Counted from the stretch's first letter, positions 32,593 to 41,855 are shown. The stretch is 64,000 bases of DNA from Streptomyces hundungensis (GCF_003627815.1 NZ_CP032698.1:4402001-4466000); one strand, 5' to 3'. The notes: generated by a model from the letters alone, not told the origin. Numbers and translations: made by a program.

Positions 32593-32607
32593 TTCAACTA
32601 CTTTGAA
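32593..32607. promoter_or_regulatory. TTCAA-N5-TTGAA palindrome in the pirin gene promoter
   Basis: A perfect 5+5 inverted repeat in the only AT-rich stretch of this gap, 32 bases before the pirin start codon. It could be an operator (for example for a MarR/HxlR-type repressor) or include the -35 element. Confidence 0.4.
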
Positions 32608-32638
32608 CGTAGAGCATCCCCGCAAGGAGGGCCGTCCC

Positions 32639-33616
32639 ATGCCTGCTGTGACCGTCGAAAACCCGTTGACCCTGCCGCGTGTGACCGCGCCGGAGGGAGC
32701 CTCGGCGCGGCCGGTCCTCGCCGTGACCACCGCTCCGCAGGGGTTCGAGGGGGAGGGGTTCCCGGTGCGCCGCGCGTTCGCCGGGATCAACTACAAGTAC
32801 CTCGACCCGTTCATCATGATGGACCAGATGGGTGAGGTGGAGTACGCGCCGGGCGAGCCCAAGGGCACGCCCTGGCACCCGCACCGCGGCTTCGAGACCG
32901 TCACGTACATCATCGACGGGATCTTCGACCACCAGGACTCCAACGGTGGTGGCGGAACCATCACCAACGGCGACACGCAGTGGATGACGGCGGGCTCCGG
33001 CCTGCTGCACATCGAGGCGCCGCCGGAGTCGCTGGTCGTGTCCGGCGGGCTCTTCCACGGGCTCCAGCTGTGGGTGAACCTGCCGGCCCGGGACAAGATG
33101 ATGGCCCCGCGCTACCAGGACATCCGCAGCGGATCCGTCCAGCTGCTCACCTCTCCCGACGGGGGCGCGCTGATGCGGGTCATCGCCGGTGAGCTCGACG
33201 GCCACGAGGGTCCGGGGATCACGCACACCCCGATCACGATGGTCCACGCGACCCTCGCACCGGGCGCGGAGATCACCCTGCCCTGGCGGCAGGAGTTCAA
33301 CGGGCTGGCGTACGTGCTGGCCGGGCGCGGCTCCGTCGGCGCGGAGCGGCGGCCGGTGCACGCGGGGCAGACCGCGGTGTTCGGCGAGGGCGGTTCGCTG
33401 ACCGTCCGCGCCGACGAGAAGCAGGACTCCCACACGCCCGACCTGGAGGTCGTCCTCCTCGGCGGGCAGCCCATCCGGGAGCCGATGGCGCACTACGGGC
33501 CGTTCGTGATGAATACGCGCGCCGAGCTCGAGCAGGCCTTCGAGGACTTCCAGAAGGGCCGGCTGGGCACGATCCCGGCCGTGCACGGCATGACCGCGAG
33601 CGGCCCGCAGGGCTGA
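32639..33616 (+). CDS. Pirin-family cupin protein
   Basis: 325-aa bicupin of the pirin family. The N-terminal cupin holds the iron ligands: HPHRGFETVTYIIDG (two His), then TNGDTQWMTAGSGLLHIE (His and Glu). The C-terminal cupin (about 185-300) lacks them, as is normal. Bacterial pirins such as YhhW have quercetin 2,3-dioxygenase activity, and others modulate central metabolism by binding partners; either is possible here. AAGGAGG stands 9 bases before the ATG. Convergent with the DUF6463 gene. Confidence 0.92.
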   Translation: MPAVTVENPLTLPRVTAPEGASARPVLAVTTAPQGFEGEGFPVRRAFAGINYKYLDPFIMMDQMGEVEYAPGEPKGTPWHPHRGFETVTYIIDGIFDHQDSNGGGGTITNGDTQWMTAGSGLLHIEAPPESLVVSGGLFHGLQLWVNLPARDKMMAPRYQDIRSGSVQLLTSPDGGALMRVIAGELDGHEGPGITHTPITMVHATLAPGAEITLPWRQEFNGLAYVLAGRGSVGAERRPVHAGQTAVFGEGGSLTVRADEKQDSHTPDLEVVLLGGQPIREPMAHYGPFVMNTRAELEQAFEDFQKGRLGTIPAVHGMTASGPQG

Positions 33617-33653
33617 TGTCCTGCGGGGCGCGCCCGCCCGCATCACGGGGTGA

Positions 33654-34061
33654 TCATGAGCCCTGTTCGCGCTCGGCAGTCGGTGACACGGGCGTCCGGC
33701 TCTCGCCGGCACGGCCCCGCCGGGCCGCGATCAGGGCCAGCACACCGAGCACGATCAGTCCGGGTGCGCCGGAGACGGGGCAGAGGATCTGAAGCGGCAC
33801 GCCGATGGCGAGCAGATACCAGCCCAGCTGCGCCGGGAGGATCCCGGTGTCCCGGACGATGCGTTGGCTGAGGGTGCCCAGGGCGAGCAGCCCGAACCCC
33901 GCGATGAAGAACCACGTCTCGTACCCACGCTGCGGGTTTCCGGGAACGGCGTTCCAGAATCCGGCGCGGGCCACATCACCGAAGGTGCTGGCGGCGCTCA
34001 GGGCGACCGCGAAGTGCAGTGCGGCAAGACCTGTCACCAGTCTGGGAATCCATCGGGTCAT
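33654..34061 (-). CDS. DUF6463-type membrane protein
   Basis: 135-aa protein with four predicted helices: TRWIPRLVTGLAALHFAVAL, the YETWFFIAGFGLLALGTLSQ helix, GWYLLAIGVPLQILCPVSG and PGLIVLGVLALIAARR. This is the size and pattern of DUF6463 proteins, usually linked to a TetR regulator. The ATG at 34061 has GGAGG upstream and begins at the first helix; an upstream ATG at 34139 would add 26 Gly/Arg-rich residues. Divergent from the tetR gene across two shared operators. Function unknown; probably efflux- or stress-related (inference). Confidence 0.8.
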   Translation of the reverse strand: MTRWIPRLVTGLAALHFAVALSAASTFGDVARAGFWNAVPGNPQRGYETWFFIAGFGLLALGTLSQRIVRDTGILPAQLGWYLLAIGVPLQILCPVSGAPGLIVLGVLALIAARRGRAGESRTPVSPTAEREQGS

Positions 34062-34156
34062 CCTCGGCCTCCCCCGGCCTCCCCCGGCCGCGCCGAGGCC
34101 GACCTCGGCCTCCCCGTCGGCGAGTTTCGTCACTGTCATGCTGCCCCCCCTGTCAT

Positions 34157-34197
34157 CCGTACACCCCTGTACGGTCGGACCATACAGTACTGTACGG
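34157..34197. promoter_or_regulatory. Two 18-bp TetR-type operators between DUF6463 and tetR genes
   Basis: Site 1 at 34157-34174 is CCGTACA-CCCC-TGTACGG with perfect 7-bp arms; site 2 at 34180-34197 is CCATACA-GTAC-TGTACGG, with an inner perfect palindrome TACAGTACTGTA. Centres are 23 bp apart, about two helix turns. Site 2 ends 2 bases before the tetR ATG, so binding would block both promoters (autorepression). Confidence 0.8.
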
Positions 34198-34199
34198 AC

Positions 34200-34796
34200 A
34201 TGGCGAGAAGGCACCTCACACCCCAGGACTGGTCCACCGCGGCGTTGCGTGCGATGGCACGCGGGGGAGTCGCCGCGGTGTCGGTCAACGCCCTCGCGGG
34301 CGAGCTGGGGGCGACCCGGGGCAGCTTCTACTGGCACTTCAAGGACCGCGACGCGCTGCTGACCGCCGCGCTGGAAATGTGGGAGCGCAAAACCACCACC
34401 GCCCTCATCACGGAGCTGGGCGACATCACCGACCCCCGGCAGCGGCTGAGGGTCCTGCTCACCACCGGGCTGGGGCCGGGAAGCAGCGACGGCCTGGAGC
34501 CCGCGATCGTCGCCCACGCCGATCACCCCGCCGTCGCCCGGGTCCTGCGCCGGGTCACCGAGCGGCGCATCTCCTACCTCACGGACCTCTACGCCGACCT
34601 GGGCCTGGCCCCCGCCGCCGCCCGACGCCAGGCCGTCGCCGCGTATGCCACGTACCTCGGATGGCACGAACTGCGCCACTCCGTCTGCGACATCGTTCCC
34701 GAGGTCGCCACCGAGGGCGCCGTCGCCGGCGCCGCGCTCGAGCACCTCATCACCGAGCTGGCCCGACCCGCCGTACACCGGGCGAAGCCGGAATAG
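34200..34796 (+). CDS. TetR/AcrR-family repressor
   Basis: 198-aa regulator. N-terminal HTH (about 22-58: AAVSVNALAGELGATRGSFY then WHFKDRDALLTAAL) and an all-helical C-terminal ligand domain. The ATG follows the second operator directly, with no ribosome site, so the transcript is probably leaderless or starts inside the operator. It should repress itself and the divergent DUF6463 membrane protein gene; the ligand is unknown. Converges on the SpoIIE phosphatase gene with 30 bases between stops. Confidence 0.93.
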   Translation: MARRHLTPQDWSTAALRAMARGGVAAVSVNALAGELGATRGSFYWHFKDRDALLTAALEMWERKTTTALITELGDITDPRQRLRVLLTTGLGPGSSDGLEPAIVAHADHPAVARVLRRVTERRISYLTDLYADLGLAPAAARRQAVAAYATYLGWHELRHSVCDIVPEVATEGAVAGAALEHLITELARPAVHRAKPE

Positions 34797-34826
34797 AGCC
34801 CGGGTTCGCCGCGGGCTCGGCCGCCC

Positions 34827-37049
34827 TCACTCGGCTCGTGGGCCCTGGCCGCCCCGGTCAGTGGCAGCGCCTTCCCGAGCACCGCGACCCCGGCCGCCGT
34901 CAGCCTCGCCCGCCCCGCCGGTCTCGTACAGCTCGAACCAGATCGACTTGCCGTCGCCCCGGGGGTCCACCCCCCACGCGTCCGCCAGCATCTCCATCAG
35001 GATCAGGCCGCGCCCGCTCGACGCCAGCTCGCCGGGGCGGCGCCGGTGCGGGAGTTCGTCGCTCGCGTCGGCGACCTCGACGCGCAGGCGGCGGGTGCCG
35101 AGGGGGCCGCGCGCCTCGGCCACGAGCAGGGCGTCGCCGTCCGTGTGGACCAGGACGTTGGTGATCATCTCGGAGATCATCAGGACCGCCGAGTCGACCT
35201 GGTCCTCGTCCGCCCAGTCGTGCAGCAGCTCCCGCAGTTGCCTGCGCGCCCCCGCGATCTGCTCCGGCTCGGCCTGCGCGACGGTCAGCGCGGTGCGGCG
35301 GACGGCGGCGGGCGGCGCGGCCCCGGGCCGTCCGGCGAGGCTGTTGCGGCGCAGCAGCAGGAGCGCGATGTCGTCTTCGCGGCGGTCCACCAGCGGGCCC
35401 GTGGTGTGGTGCGAGGACGGCCCGTGCACGGCCTGGACCAGTTCGTCGGCGAGCTGTTCGAGATTGTCGTCGGTGTGCTTCTCCAGCACCGGACGCAGCC
35501 GCGTCCAGCCGCTCGCCATGTCGTGGCCGCCGGTCTCGATCAGACCGTCCGTGCAGAGCATGATCGTCTCGTCGGGGTCGAGGACGAGCCGGGTGGTCGG
35601 GTAGTCGGAGTCCGCCTCGATGCCGAGCGGCAGCCCGCCCGCCGTCGAGCGGATCAGCGCGGTGCCGTCCGCGGTGCGGATCACCGGGTCGGGGTGGCCG
35701 GCCCGGGCGATGTCGAGGGTGCCGGTGGCCGGGTCGACCTCGATGTACAGGCAGGTCGCGAAGCGCGGGGCATAGTCCTCGTACCCGTCGCCGTACGGGT
35801 CGGGCACCCCGTACGACTCGGTGATCCCGTACAGGAAGCGGGAGGCGCGGGAGAGGACCGCGTCGGGGCTGTGGCCCTCGCTGGCGTACGCCCGCAGCGC
35901 GATCCGCAGCTGGCCCATGAGCCCGGCCGCCCGTACGTCGTGCCCCTGTACGTCCCCGATGACCAGGGCGAACCTGCCGCCGCCGGAATCCGTGCGGGAG
36001 CCGCCGCCGGGCAGCGGGATCATGTCGTACCAGTCGCCGCCGACCTGGAGGCCGCCGCCGGTGGGAACGTAGCGGGCGGCGACCGCCATGCCCGGGATCT
36101 CGGGGCCGAGGGTCGGCATCATGGAGCGCTGGAGGCCGAGCGAGAGCTCGCGTTCGCTCTCCGCCTCGCCCGCCCTGGCCAGGGCCTGCGCCAGCATCCG
36201 GGCCACCGTGGTGAGCACCGAGCGCTCGTCGGGCGTGAAGGCGACGGGGTGCTTGAACGCGGCCATCCAGGCGCCGATCGTGCGCCCGGCCACGATGAGC
36301 GGGACGAACGCCCAGGACTGGCGGTCGAAGCGCTGGGCCAGCGGCCAGGTGGCGGGGAAGCGGCGCCGGTACTCCTGGGGGCTCGGCAGATAGATCGCCC
36401 GGCCGTTGCGCACGACGTCGGCAGCCGGATAGTCCATGTCGAGGGCCATGTCCGTGAACGGGCCGTCGTCCCCGGGGTTGTGCCCGTGGTGCCCGATGAT
36501 CGTCAGCCGCTCGCCGGCCACCCCGAACACCGCGAGGCCGTCCGGGGAGAAGCCCGGCATGGACAGGGACGCGGCCACCCGCAGCACCTCGGAGGTGGAG
36601 CGGGCCTCGGCGAGCGCGCGGCCCGCGTCGAGGAGGAACGCCTCGCGTGAGCGCCGCCAGTCGCCGGTGATGGAGGGCTGGGCGGCGGTGGTGCCCGGCT
36701 GGGGCTCGGCGACCTCCTGGATGGTGCCGATGAGCAGATAGCTCTTGCCGTTGAGCATGGGCTTGGAGCGGCTGCGTACGGTACGCAGGACCCGGCCGTT
36801 CTCGTCCATGATCCGCAGCCGGACCTCGGCGAGGGTGCCTTCGGCGAGGGCGAGGTGGACGATGCCGTCGACTTCGTTCCAGTCCACGGGGTGGAAGCGG
36901 GAGCGCACGGCTGCCTCGCTCAGGGTCACCCGCTGGGCGGGCAGCCCGAGGAGCCGGGCGGCCTCGGCGTCGAGGGTGACCGTCCCGGAGGCGTTGTCCC
37001 AGCGCCACAGGCCAGTCGCGATCGCGGCCAGGACGTCCTCTGTGCGCAT
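34827..37049 (-). CDS. PAS-GAF-SpoIIE phosphatase-HATPase anti-sigma regulator
   Basis: 740-aa cytoplasmic switch protein with four modules: PAS (about 1-115, TGLWRWDNASGTVTLDAEAA), GAF (about 150-310), a PP2C-type SpoIIE phosphatase (about 330-555; metal motifs QVGGDWYDMIPL and VIGDVQGHDVRAAGLMGQLR), and a C-terminal RsbW-like HATPase (about 600-720; MISEMITNVLVHTDGDALL, SSGRGLILMEMLADAW). This single-chain design can dephosphorylate an anti-anti-sigma factor and also act as the anti-sigma kinase. Such proteins are many in Streptomyces and are thought to tune sigma-B-like stress factors. It stands alone with no sigma or STAS gene beside it. Confidence 0.92.
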   Translation of the reverse strand: MRTEDVLAAIATGLWRWDNASGTVTLDAEAARLLGLPAQRVTLSEAAVRSRFHPVDWNEVDGIVHLALAEGTLAEVRLRIMDENGRVLRTVRSRSKPMLNGKSYLLIGTIQEVAEPQPGTTAAQPSITGDWRRSREAFLLDAGRALAEARSTSEVLRVAASLSMPGFSPDGLAVFGVAGERLTIIGHHGHNPGDDGPFTDMALDMDYPAADVVRNGRAIYLPSPQEYRRRFPATWPLAQRFDRQSWAFVPLIVAGRTIGAWMAAFKHPVAFTPDERSVLTTVARMLAQALARAGEAESERELSLGLQRSMMPTLGPEIPGMAVAARYVPTGGGLQVGGDWYDMIPLPGGGSRTDSGGGRFALVIGDVQGHDVRAAGLMGQLRIALRAYASEGHSPDAVLSRASRFLYGITESYGVPDPYGDGYEDYAPRFATCLYIEVDPATGTLDIARAGHPDPVIRTADGTALIRSTAGGLPLGIEADSDYPTTRLVLDPDETIMLCTDGLIETGGHDMASGWTRLRPVLEKHTDDNLEQLADELVQAVHGPSSHHTTGPLVDRREDDIALLLLRRNSLAGRPGAAPPAAVRRTALTVAQAEPEQIAGARRQLRELLHDWADEDQVDSAVLMISEMITNVLVHTDGDALLVAEARGPLGTRRLRVEVADASDELPHRRRPGELASSGRGLILMEMLADAWGVDPRGDGKSIWFELYETGGAGEADGGRGRGAREGAATDRGGQGPRAE

Positions 37050-37148
37050 TGCCCCTATTTAAGAAGATGTGGGCACCGGCCGCCACCGTGGACGGGGCCG
37101 GAGGCCCCTCGGGGGTGGGTTCTTCTGCTGCGGGCCGTGCGCGGCCGC

Positions 37149-37320
37149 TCGCGCAGTTCCCCGCGCCCCTAAACCCCCTCGATCCTGCGGACCGTGCCCG
37201 CTTCTCGCGCAGTTCCCCGCGCCCCTTAGGCGTGTCGGTGCTGGGCACCTTCAGCCCGTCCGGCGATTGAGGACGAGCGCCGTTCAGGCGCGAACGGGGT
37301 CTGGGGCGGAGCCCCAGGGG
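37149..37320. repeat. Dispersed intergenic repeat block C
   Basis: Two GCGCAGTTCCCCGCGCCCC elements (near 37150 and 37206) and one 66-bp module (37252-37317) in the 348-bp gap between the SpoIIE gene and aspS. The rest of the gap up to 37397 is the aspS promoter, with TCTCGCGA present twice 12 bp apart (37366, 37378). Confidence 0.85.
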
Positions 37321-37397
37321 GCGGGCGTGGCTGGGCGGTAACCTGGAGCGGTTGATTCCCGCCTGTCTCGCGATGAATCTCGCGAAGAATTGGATGA

Positions 37398-39167
37398 ATG
37401 ATGCACCGGTACCGGTCCCACACCTGCGGCGAGCTCCGCGCCTCCGACGTCGGCGCCGACGTCCGGCTGAGCGGCTGGCTGCACAATCGCCGAGACCTGG
37501 GCGGCATTCTCTTCATCGACCTGCGGGACCACTACGGCATCACCCAGCTCGTCGCCCGCCCCGGCACGGCCGGCGCCGAAGCCCTGGACAAGCTGTCCAA
37601 GGAGACCGTCGTACGCGTCGACGGCAAGGTCGTCTCGCGCGGCGCAGAGAACGTGAACGGCGAGCTGGCGACCGGCGAGATCGAGATCGAGGTCGGCGAG
37701 GTCGAGGTGCTCGGCGCCGCGAACCCGCTGCCGTTCACGATCAACGCGGACGACGGCGTCAACGAGGAGCGGCGCCTGGAGTACCGCTTCCTGGACCTGC
37801 GCCGCGAGCGCATGCACCGCAACATCATGCTGCGCAGCGCCGTGATCGCCTCCATCCGCTCCAAGATGGTCGCGCTCGGCTTCAACGAGATGGCCACCCC
37901 GATCCTGGCCGCGACCTCCCCCGAGGGCGCCCGCGACTTCGTGGTGCCCTCGCGCCTGAACCCGGGCAAGTTCTACGCCCTGCCGCAGGCCCCGCAGCAG
38001 TTCAAGCAGCTCCTGATGATCTCCGGCTTCGACCGGTACTTCCAGATCGCGCCCTGCTTCCGCGACGAGGACGCCCGCGCCGACCGCTCGCCGGGCGAGT
38101 TCTACCAGCTCGACGTCGAGATGAGCTTCGTCGAGCAGGAGGACGTCTTCCAGCCCATCGAGAAGCTCATGACCGAGATCTTCGAGGAGTTCGGCGGCGG
38201 CCGCCAGGTGACGTCGCCCTTCCCGCGGATCCCGTTCCGCGAGTCGATGCTGAAGTACGGCAACGACAAGCCCGACCTGCGCGCCAAGCTCGAACTCGCC
38301 GACATCACCGACGTGTTCGAGGGCTCGGAGTTCAAGGCGTTCGCGGGCAAGCACGTACGCGCCCTGCCGGTGCCGGACGTGGCTTCGCAGTCCCGGAAGT
38401 TCTTCGACGGGCTCGGCGAGTACGCCGTCTCGCTCGGCGCGCAGGGCCTGGCCTGGGTGCGGGTGGGCGAGGACGGTTCGCTGTCCGGCCCGATCGCCAA
38501 GTTCCTCACCGAGGAGAACGTCAAGGTGCTCACCGAGCGCCTCGGCCTCGTCCCCGGGCACGCGGTGTTCTTCGGCGCGGGCGAGTTCGACGACGTCTCC
38601 AAGATCATGGCGGGCGTACGCGTCGAGGCGGCCAAGCGGGCCGGGCACTTCGAGGAGGGCGTCTTCCGGTTCTGCTGGATCGTCGACTTCCCGATGTACG
38701 AGAAGGACGAGGAGACCGGCAAGATCGACTTCTCGCACAACCCGTTCTCCATGCCGCAGGGCGGCCTGGAAGCCCTGGAGACCCAGGACCCGCTGGACGT
38801 CCTCGGCTGGCAGTACGACATCGTCTGCAACGGCATCGAGCTGTCCTCGGGCGCGATCCGCAACCACGAGCCCGAGATCATGTTCAAGGCGTTCGAGGTC
38901 GCGGGGTACGACCGGGAGACGGTGGAGCGCGAGTTCGGCGGGATGCTCAAGGCGTTCCGGCTCGGCGCCCCGCCGCACGGCGGCATCGCTCCGGGCGTCG
39001 ACCGCATGGTCATGCTGCTCGCGGACGAGCCGAACATCCGCGAGACCATCGCGTTCCCGCTCAACGGCAATGCGCAGGACCTGATGATGGGGGCGCCGAC
39101 GGAGCTGGACGAGTCCCGCCTGCGCGAGCTGAACATCGCTCTGCGCAAGCCGGTGGCCGACAAGTAA
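37398..39167 (+). CDS. aspS: Aspartyl-tRNA synthetase
   Basis: 589-aa class IIb synthetase that charges tRNA-Asp. N-terminal OB-fold anticodon domain (about 10-105: [34 protein letters not shown]), class II core with motif 1 region [18 protein letters not shown], motif 2 [20 protein letters not shown], the bacterial GAD insertion (about 290-430), and motif 3 [17 protein letters not shown]. Two adjacent ATGs (37398, 37401) could start it, with only a weak ribosome site. Essential housekeeping gene; it marks the border between conserved core and the accessory region to its right. Confidence 0.97.
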   Translation: MMHRYRSHTCGELRASDVGADVRLSGWLHNRRDLGGILFIDLRDHYGITQLVARPGTAGAEALDKLSKETVVRVDGKVVSRGAENVNGELATGEIEIEVGEVEVLGAANPLPFTINADDGVNEERRLEYRFLDLRRERMHRNIMLRSAVIASIRSKMVALGFNEMATPILAATSPEGARDFVVPSRLNPGKFYALPQAPQQFKQLLMISGFDRYFQIAPCFRDEDARADRSPGEFYQLDVEMSFVEQEDVFQPIEKLMTEIFEEFGGGRQVTSPFPRIPFRESMLKYGNDKPDLRAKLELADITDVFEGSEFKAFAGKHVRALPVPDVASQSRKFFDGLGEYAVSLGAQGLAWVRVGEDGSLSGPIAKFLTEENVKVLTERLGLVPGHAVFFGAGEFDDVSKIMAGVRVEAAKRAGHFEEGVFRFCWIVDFPMYEKDEETGKIDFSHNPFSMPQGGLEALETQDPLDVLGWQYDIVCNGIELSSGAIRNHEPEIMFKAFEVAGYDRETVEREFGGMLKAFRLGAPPHGGIAPGVDRMVMLLADEPNIRETIAFPLNGNAQDLMMGAPTELDESRLRELNIALRKPVADK

Positions 39168-39261
39168 GGGCTGTGCCCTTTCCAACCCCCTGGGCGGCGG
39201 CTCGGGGGGTTGGTTGTTTTTGCCCCGCCCCACCCCTTCCCGAAGTTCCAAAGTAGGGGTT

Positions 39262-39294
39262 CTGTCCCGCCCGACCCTGTGCCGGGCGGGACAG
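39262..39294. terminator. Terminator after aspS
   Basis: Perfect 12-bp stem CTGTCCCGCCCG/CGGGCGGGACAG (39262-39273 with 39283-39294) around a 9-base loop, about 95 bases past the aspS stop. Confidence 0.8.
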
Positions 39295-39414
39295 CGTGGA
39301 AGGACGTACTACTTGGCCGTTGCGCGGCGCACCGTGGGCAGCTCGCCCCACTGCGGGCCGGGAGTCAGAACGTGCGCATGGCCGGGGCACGCATAGAGAG
39401 TCGTCCCGGGGCCG

Positions 39415-39690
39415 CTACTGCTTTCTATCCAGCGGACAGGGATCGGGGCGCGCGTGCAGCTTCAGGCGGCGCACAAGGGCCACGTCCTCGAAGGTCCGGG
39501 CGAACGTCGGGTGTCCGGACAGGCCCGTGTGCGTCATCATCGCCAGATCGGCGGCCTTGAGGTCTGACGTAGTGGCCAGCGTCCACAGGCAAGCACCGTC
39601 AAGGCAGAGGGCCGACACGGTGATCTCTCCGCGCGGGTGGGTGCCGATGGAGTGCTTTACCGGCCGGATTACGGCGCGGGGGGTTCTCAC
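39415..39690 (-). CDS. Small phage/plasmid-type protein (DUF7848-like)
   Basis: 91-aa protein, MRTPRAVIRPVKHSIGTHPR then EITVSALCLDGACLWTLATT, with a pair of Cys (ALC, GAC) and a later MTHTGLSGHPTFARTFEDVA. This layout (Cys pair, then HTGxxGH, then FxRTxED) is that of DUF7848-like small zinc-finger proteins that travel with Streptomyces XRE regulators and integrative elements. Function unknown. It begins GTGA, overlapping the stop of the 73-aa gene upstream, so the two are coupled. Confidence 0.7.
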   Translation of the reverse strand: MRTPRAVIRPVKHSIGTHPRGEITVSALCLDGACLWTLATTSDLKAADLAMMTHTGLSGHPTFARTFEDVALVRRLKLHARPDPCPLDRKQ

Positions 39691-39908
39691 TGCCACGACG
39701 ACCCCACAGGGCGAGTCCACACGCGCGCCTGCCAGACCTCGGCGTCTGTCGGCGGGCGGAGCCTGTTCGGCGGGGCGGCCCACTCGGCACCCCCGCCCGG
39801 CGGTACGAGGTACATGCTGCCTCTGAACAGGCGGCGCGCCTCCCCGATCCGATTGTCTGCCGTGTCCACTGCGTAACTGCCCATCGTGGGCGACCAGTTG
39901 TCCGCCAT
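39687..39908 (-). CDS. Small protein of accessory-element type, unknown function
   Basis: 73-aa protein, MADNWSPTMGSYAVDTADNR then RRLFRGSMYLVPPGGGAEWA, a small beta-barrel-looking fold with the recurrent PPGGGxEWxxPPxxLRPPT pattern that I know from small proteins next to XRE regulators in Streptomyces mobile islands. Function unknown. Divergent from the interrupted XRE-TPR gene (104-bp gap) and coupled to the following 91-aa gene. Confidence 0.7.
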   Translation of the reverse strand: MADNWSPTMGSYAVDTADNRIGEARRLFRGSMYLVPPGGGAEWAAPPNRLRPPTDAEVWQARVWTRPVGSSWQ

Positions 39909-40012
39909 TGCTTCTCGCCGTCCCCTCGAACGTCGTGAGCCTTGATCGTGCTGCCGCGAAGGGATGCCGACCAGCGGCCCCGTGTAGGCCAGCTGTCGGC
40001 CAGACTGGGCAC

Positions 40013-41215
40013 ATGTCGGGGAACATGGGGGCCACCATCCGGCGCGAGCGGAGACAGCGCGGGTGGAGCCAGGCACGCCTAGCGCGGGAGGTCTGCCGAG
40101 TTGCCGGGGTTCAGGGCGAACCGGTCGGCCGCCAAGAGGTCAGCCGATGGGAAACGGGGAAGCGCACGCCCCGCGACTGGTTGCCGTTCATCGCTGCCGC
40201 TCTCGGCGTGTCCGTGGATGCGCTCACAGCGCCGCAAGGGCCCGCTGAATCTCCGTTGCCGACGCTCGCCGACTACCTGCCCGCCGATGACCCGCTAGCA
40301 CCCCTCGGCGCCCGCACGGGGCGACGCATCGGCATGGAGCAGGTAGGCGACTTGCAACAGCGTGTGCACGGCCTGCGGCTAGCCGATGATGTTCTAGCTG
40401 GTGGCGACCTGATCCGTCCCGCGCTCCGCGAGCTCCGGTCGGCCGTGAAGCTCTACCGGGAAGGCAGCCACACCGGAGAGGTTGGCCGCGCACTCCTGCG
40501 TTAGATCGGCGAGTTGGGGCAGATCGCCGGATGGATCGCGAGCGACGCCGGGCAGCACAGCGAGGCGGAACAGTTCTACCGGCTAGGACTCAGCGCCGCC
40601 AGGCAGGCAGAGGATCACACCCTAGCCGGGAACCTCGCCGGGTCACTGGCCTACCAACTCAGCAATACGGGCAGGGAAGTTGAGGGAATCCAGCTTGCCC
40701 GCGCCGCTCTCGATGCGGCCGGAACAGACGCACCGGCCAAGGCTCGCGCGCTGTACCTCGACCGGGTGGCCTGGGCGCACACCAAGGCCGGTGAATTTCA
40801 GCCCGCCATTCGGGCACTCGGAGAGGCCGGCGAGGCACTGAGCCAGGACAGAAAAGGGAGCGAGGCGCCGGCCTACCTGTATTGGGTTGACTCCGGCGAA
40901 CTACAGGTCATGGAGGCTCGTGTCTATACGGAGCTGCGCCGACCGCTCCGCGCTGTTCCGCTGCTTCGGGACGTACTCAGCTGGTACGACGCGACCCACA
41001 CCCGGGAGCTTGCCCTGTACCTGTCGTGGCTCGCCGTTGCCCTCTCCGATGCCAACGAACCCGAGGAGGCGGTAACCGTCGCCGAACGCGTGATGTCACT
41101 TTCCGCCGACGTGGCCAGCGAACGAACAGCAGAGCGTGTGCGAATCGTGCTCGCTCGTCTGGAAGAGTTCCACGACATTCCAGACGTCCGGGCACTGCTC
41201 GACGGTGCTGCATAA
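40013..41215 (+). pseudogene. XRE-TPR regulator interrupted by an in-frame amber codon
   Basis: The 5' frame (40013-40504) encodes an XRE helix-turn-helix (MSGNMGATIRRERRQRGWSQ, then EPVGRQEVSRWETGKRTPRD) and a linker ending VGRALLR. TAG at 40502-40504 stops it. The next codon continues in the same frame IGELGQIAGWIASDAGQHSE and runs 237 codons of TPR repeats to 41215. With the amber codon read through, the product is a 400-aa HTH-TPR regulator of a size common in Streptomyces. A TTG at 40514 could restart translation, but no ribosome site is visible. A point mutation (pseudogene) is the simplest reading. CAGACT ends 6 bases before the ATG, suggesting a leaderless start. Confidence 0.82.
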
Positions 41216-41223
41216 ACGCAGGA

Positions 41224-41269
41224 AGCCCCCGCACCCGTCGCCCTGGCGTGGGTGACGAGCACGGGGGCT
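41224..41269. terminator. Hairpin terminator after the XRE-TPR pseudogene
   Basis: AGCCCCCG (41224-41231) pairs with CGGGGGCT (41262-41269); the 30-base loop can fold further through CACCC and GGGTG. Confidence 0.65.
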
Positions 41270-41285
41270 CTGGTGGTGCTGTGGG

Positions 41286-41534
41286 TCAGTCCCACACGCC
41301 CGAGTCGTCGCCCTCGGGCTCGGGTGCCGTGATGGCAGTGCGGGCGCTCGGCGACAAGCTCAACTCGCAGATGTAGCGGGCGAGTTGGGTGCGGTACTGG
41401 GCTGCGATGGTGGCCGCGCCGTTCTTCACGGTGCCACGCTCGGCGGTCACGATCAGCCCGCGCTCGGACAGGTCCCGCTCGGCCTGGTCGATGCGGGCGA
41501 CGCACACACGTCGGCCCGGTTCTGTCCCTTGCAT
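41286..41534 (-). pseudogene. C-terminal fragment of a P27-family phage terminase small subunit
   Basis: 82-aa frame whose body QAERDLSERGLIVTAERGTV and ATIAAQYRTQLARYICELSL-SPSART lines up with the conserved second half of P27-type terminase small subunits (typical pattern: AExxLxERGLTVTTPxG ... LxxELGLTPSARARL). The N-terminal half is missing and no ribosome site precedes the ATG, so it is a relic. The ending EPEGDDSGVWD is also like the acidic tails of that family. No other terminase, portal or head gene is present. Confidence 0.65.
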
Positions 41535-41639
41535 GGAGCAGCTTGCCGCGCTCCAGAACTGTCAGTCTGGAACTTCGGGGCTTCCCGAAACCCTCCGGGG
41601 GTGGCGGGGCGGGGGCCGCCGTTTTCGTCCGCGGGCCGT

Positions 41640-41848
41640 GGGTGGCTGGTCGCGCAGTTCCCCGCGCCCCTAGCCGGATCGGTGCTGGCCAGCACCTCAG
41701 CCTGTCCGGCGATTGAGGACGAGCGCCGTTCAGGCGCGATACGGGGTCTGGGGCAGAGCCCCAGGGGGCCCGGAACCATCCAACCCCGGGGCACGGGCGG
41801 GTGGGTGGGCGACGTGCCCGGGGTCTGGGGCGGAGCCCCAGGAGGGTG
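41640..41848. repeat. Dispersed intergenic repeat block D
   Basis: One GCGCAGTTCCCCGCGCCCC element (near 41652), one 66-bp module (41698-41764) and a further CTGGGGCGGAGCCCCAG half-module (about 41827-41843) between the terminase relic and the last gene of the CIS operon. Its closing hairpin may also terminate that operon. Confidence 0.85.
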
Positions 41849-41855
41849 GCCCGGG

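Noticed and set aside
41286-41534. Intact prophage at the CIS border
   Set aside because: Only a terminase small-subunit fragment is present; no portal, capsid, integrase or lysis genes, and the tail-like genes are CIS type.
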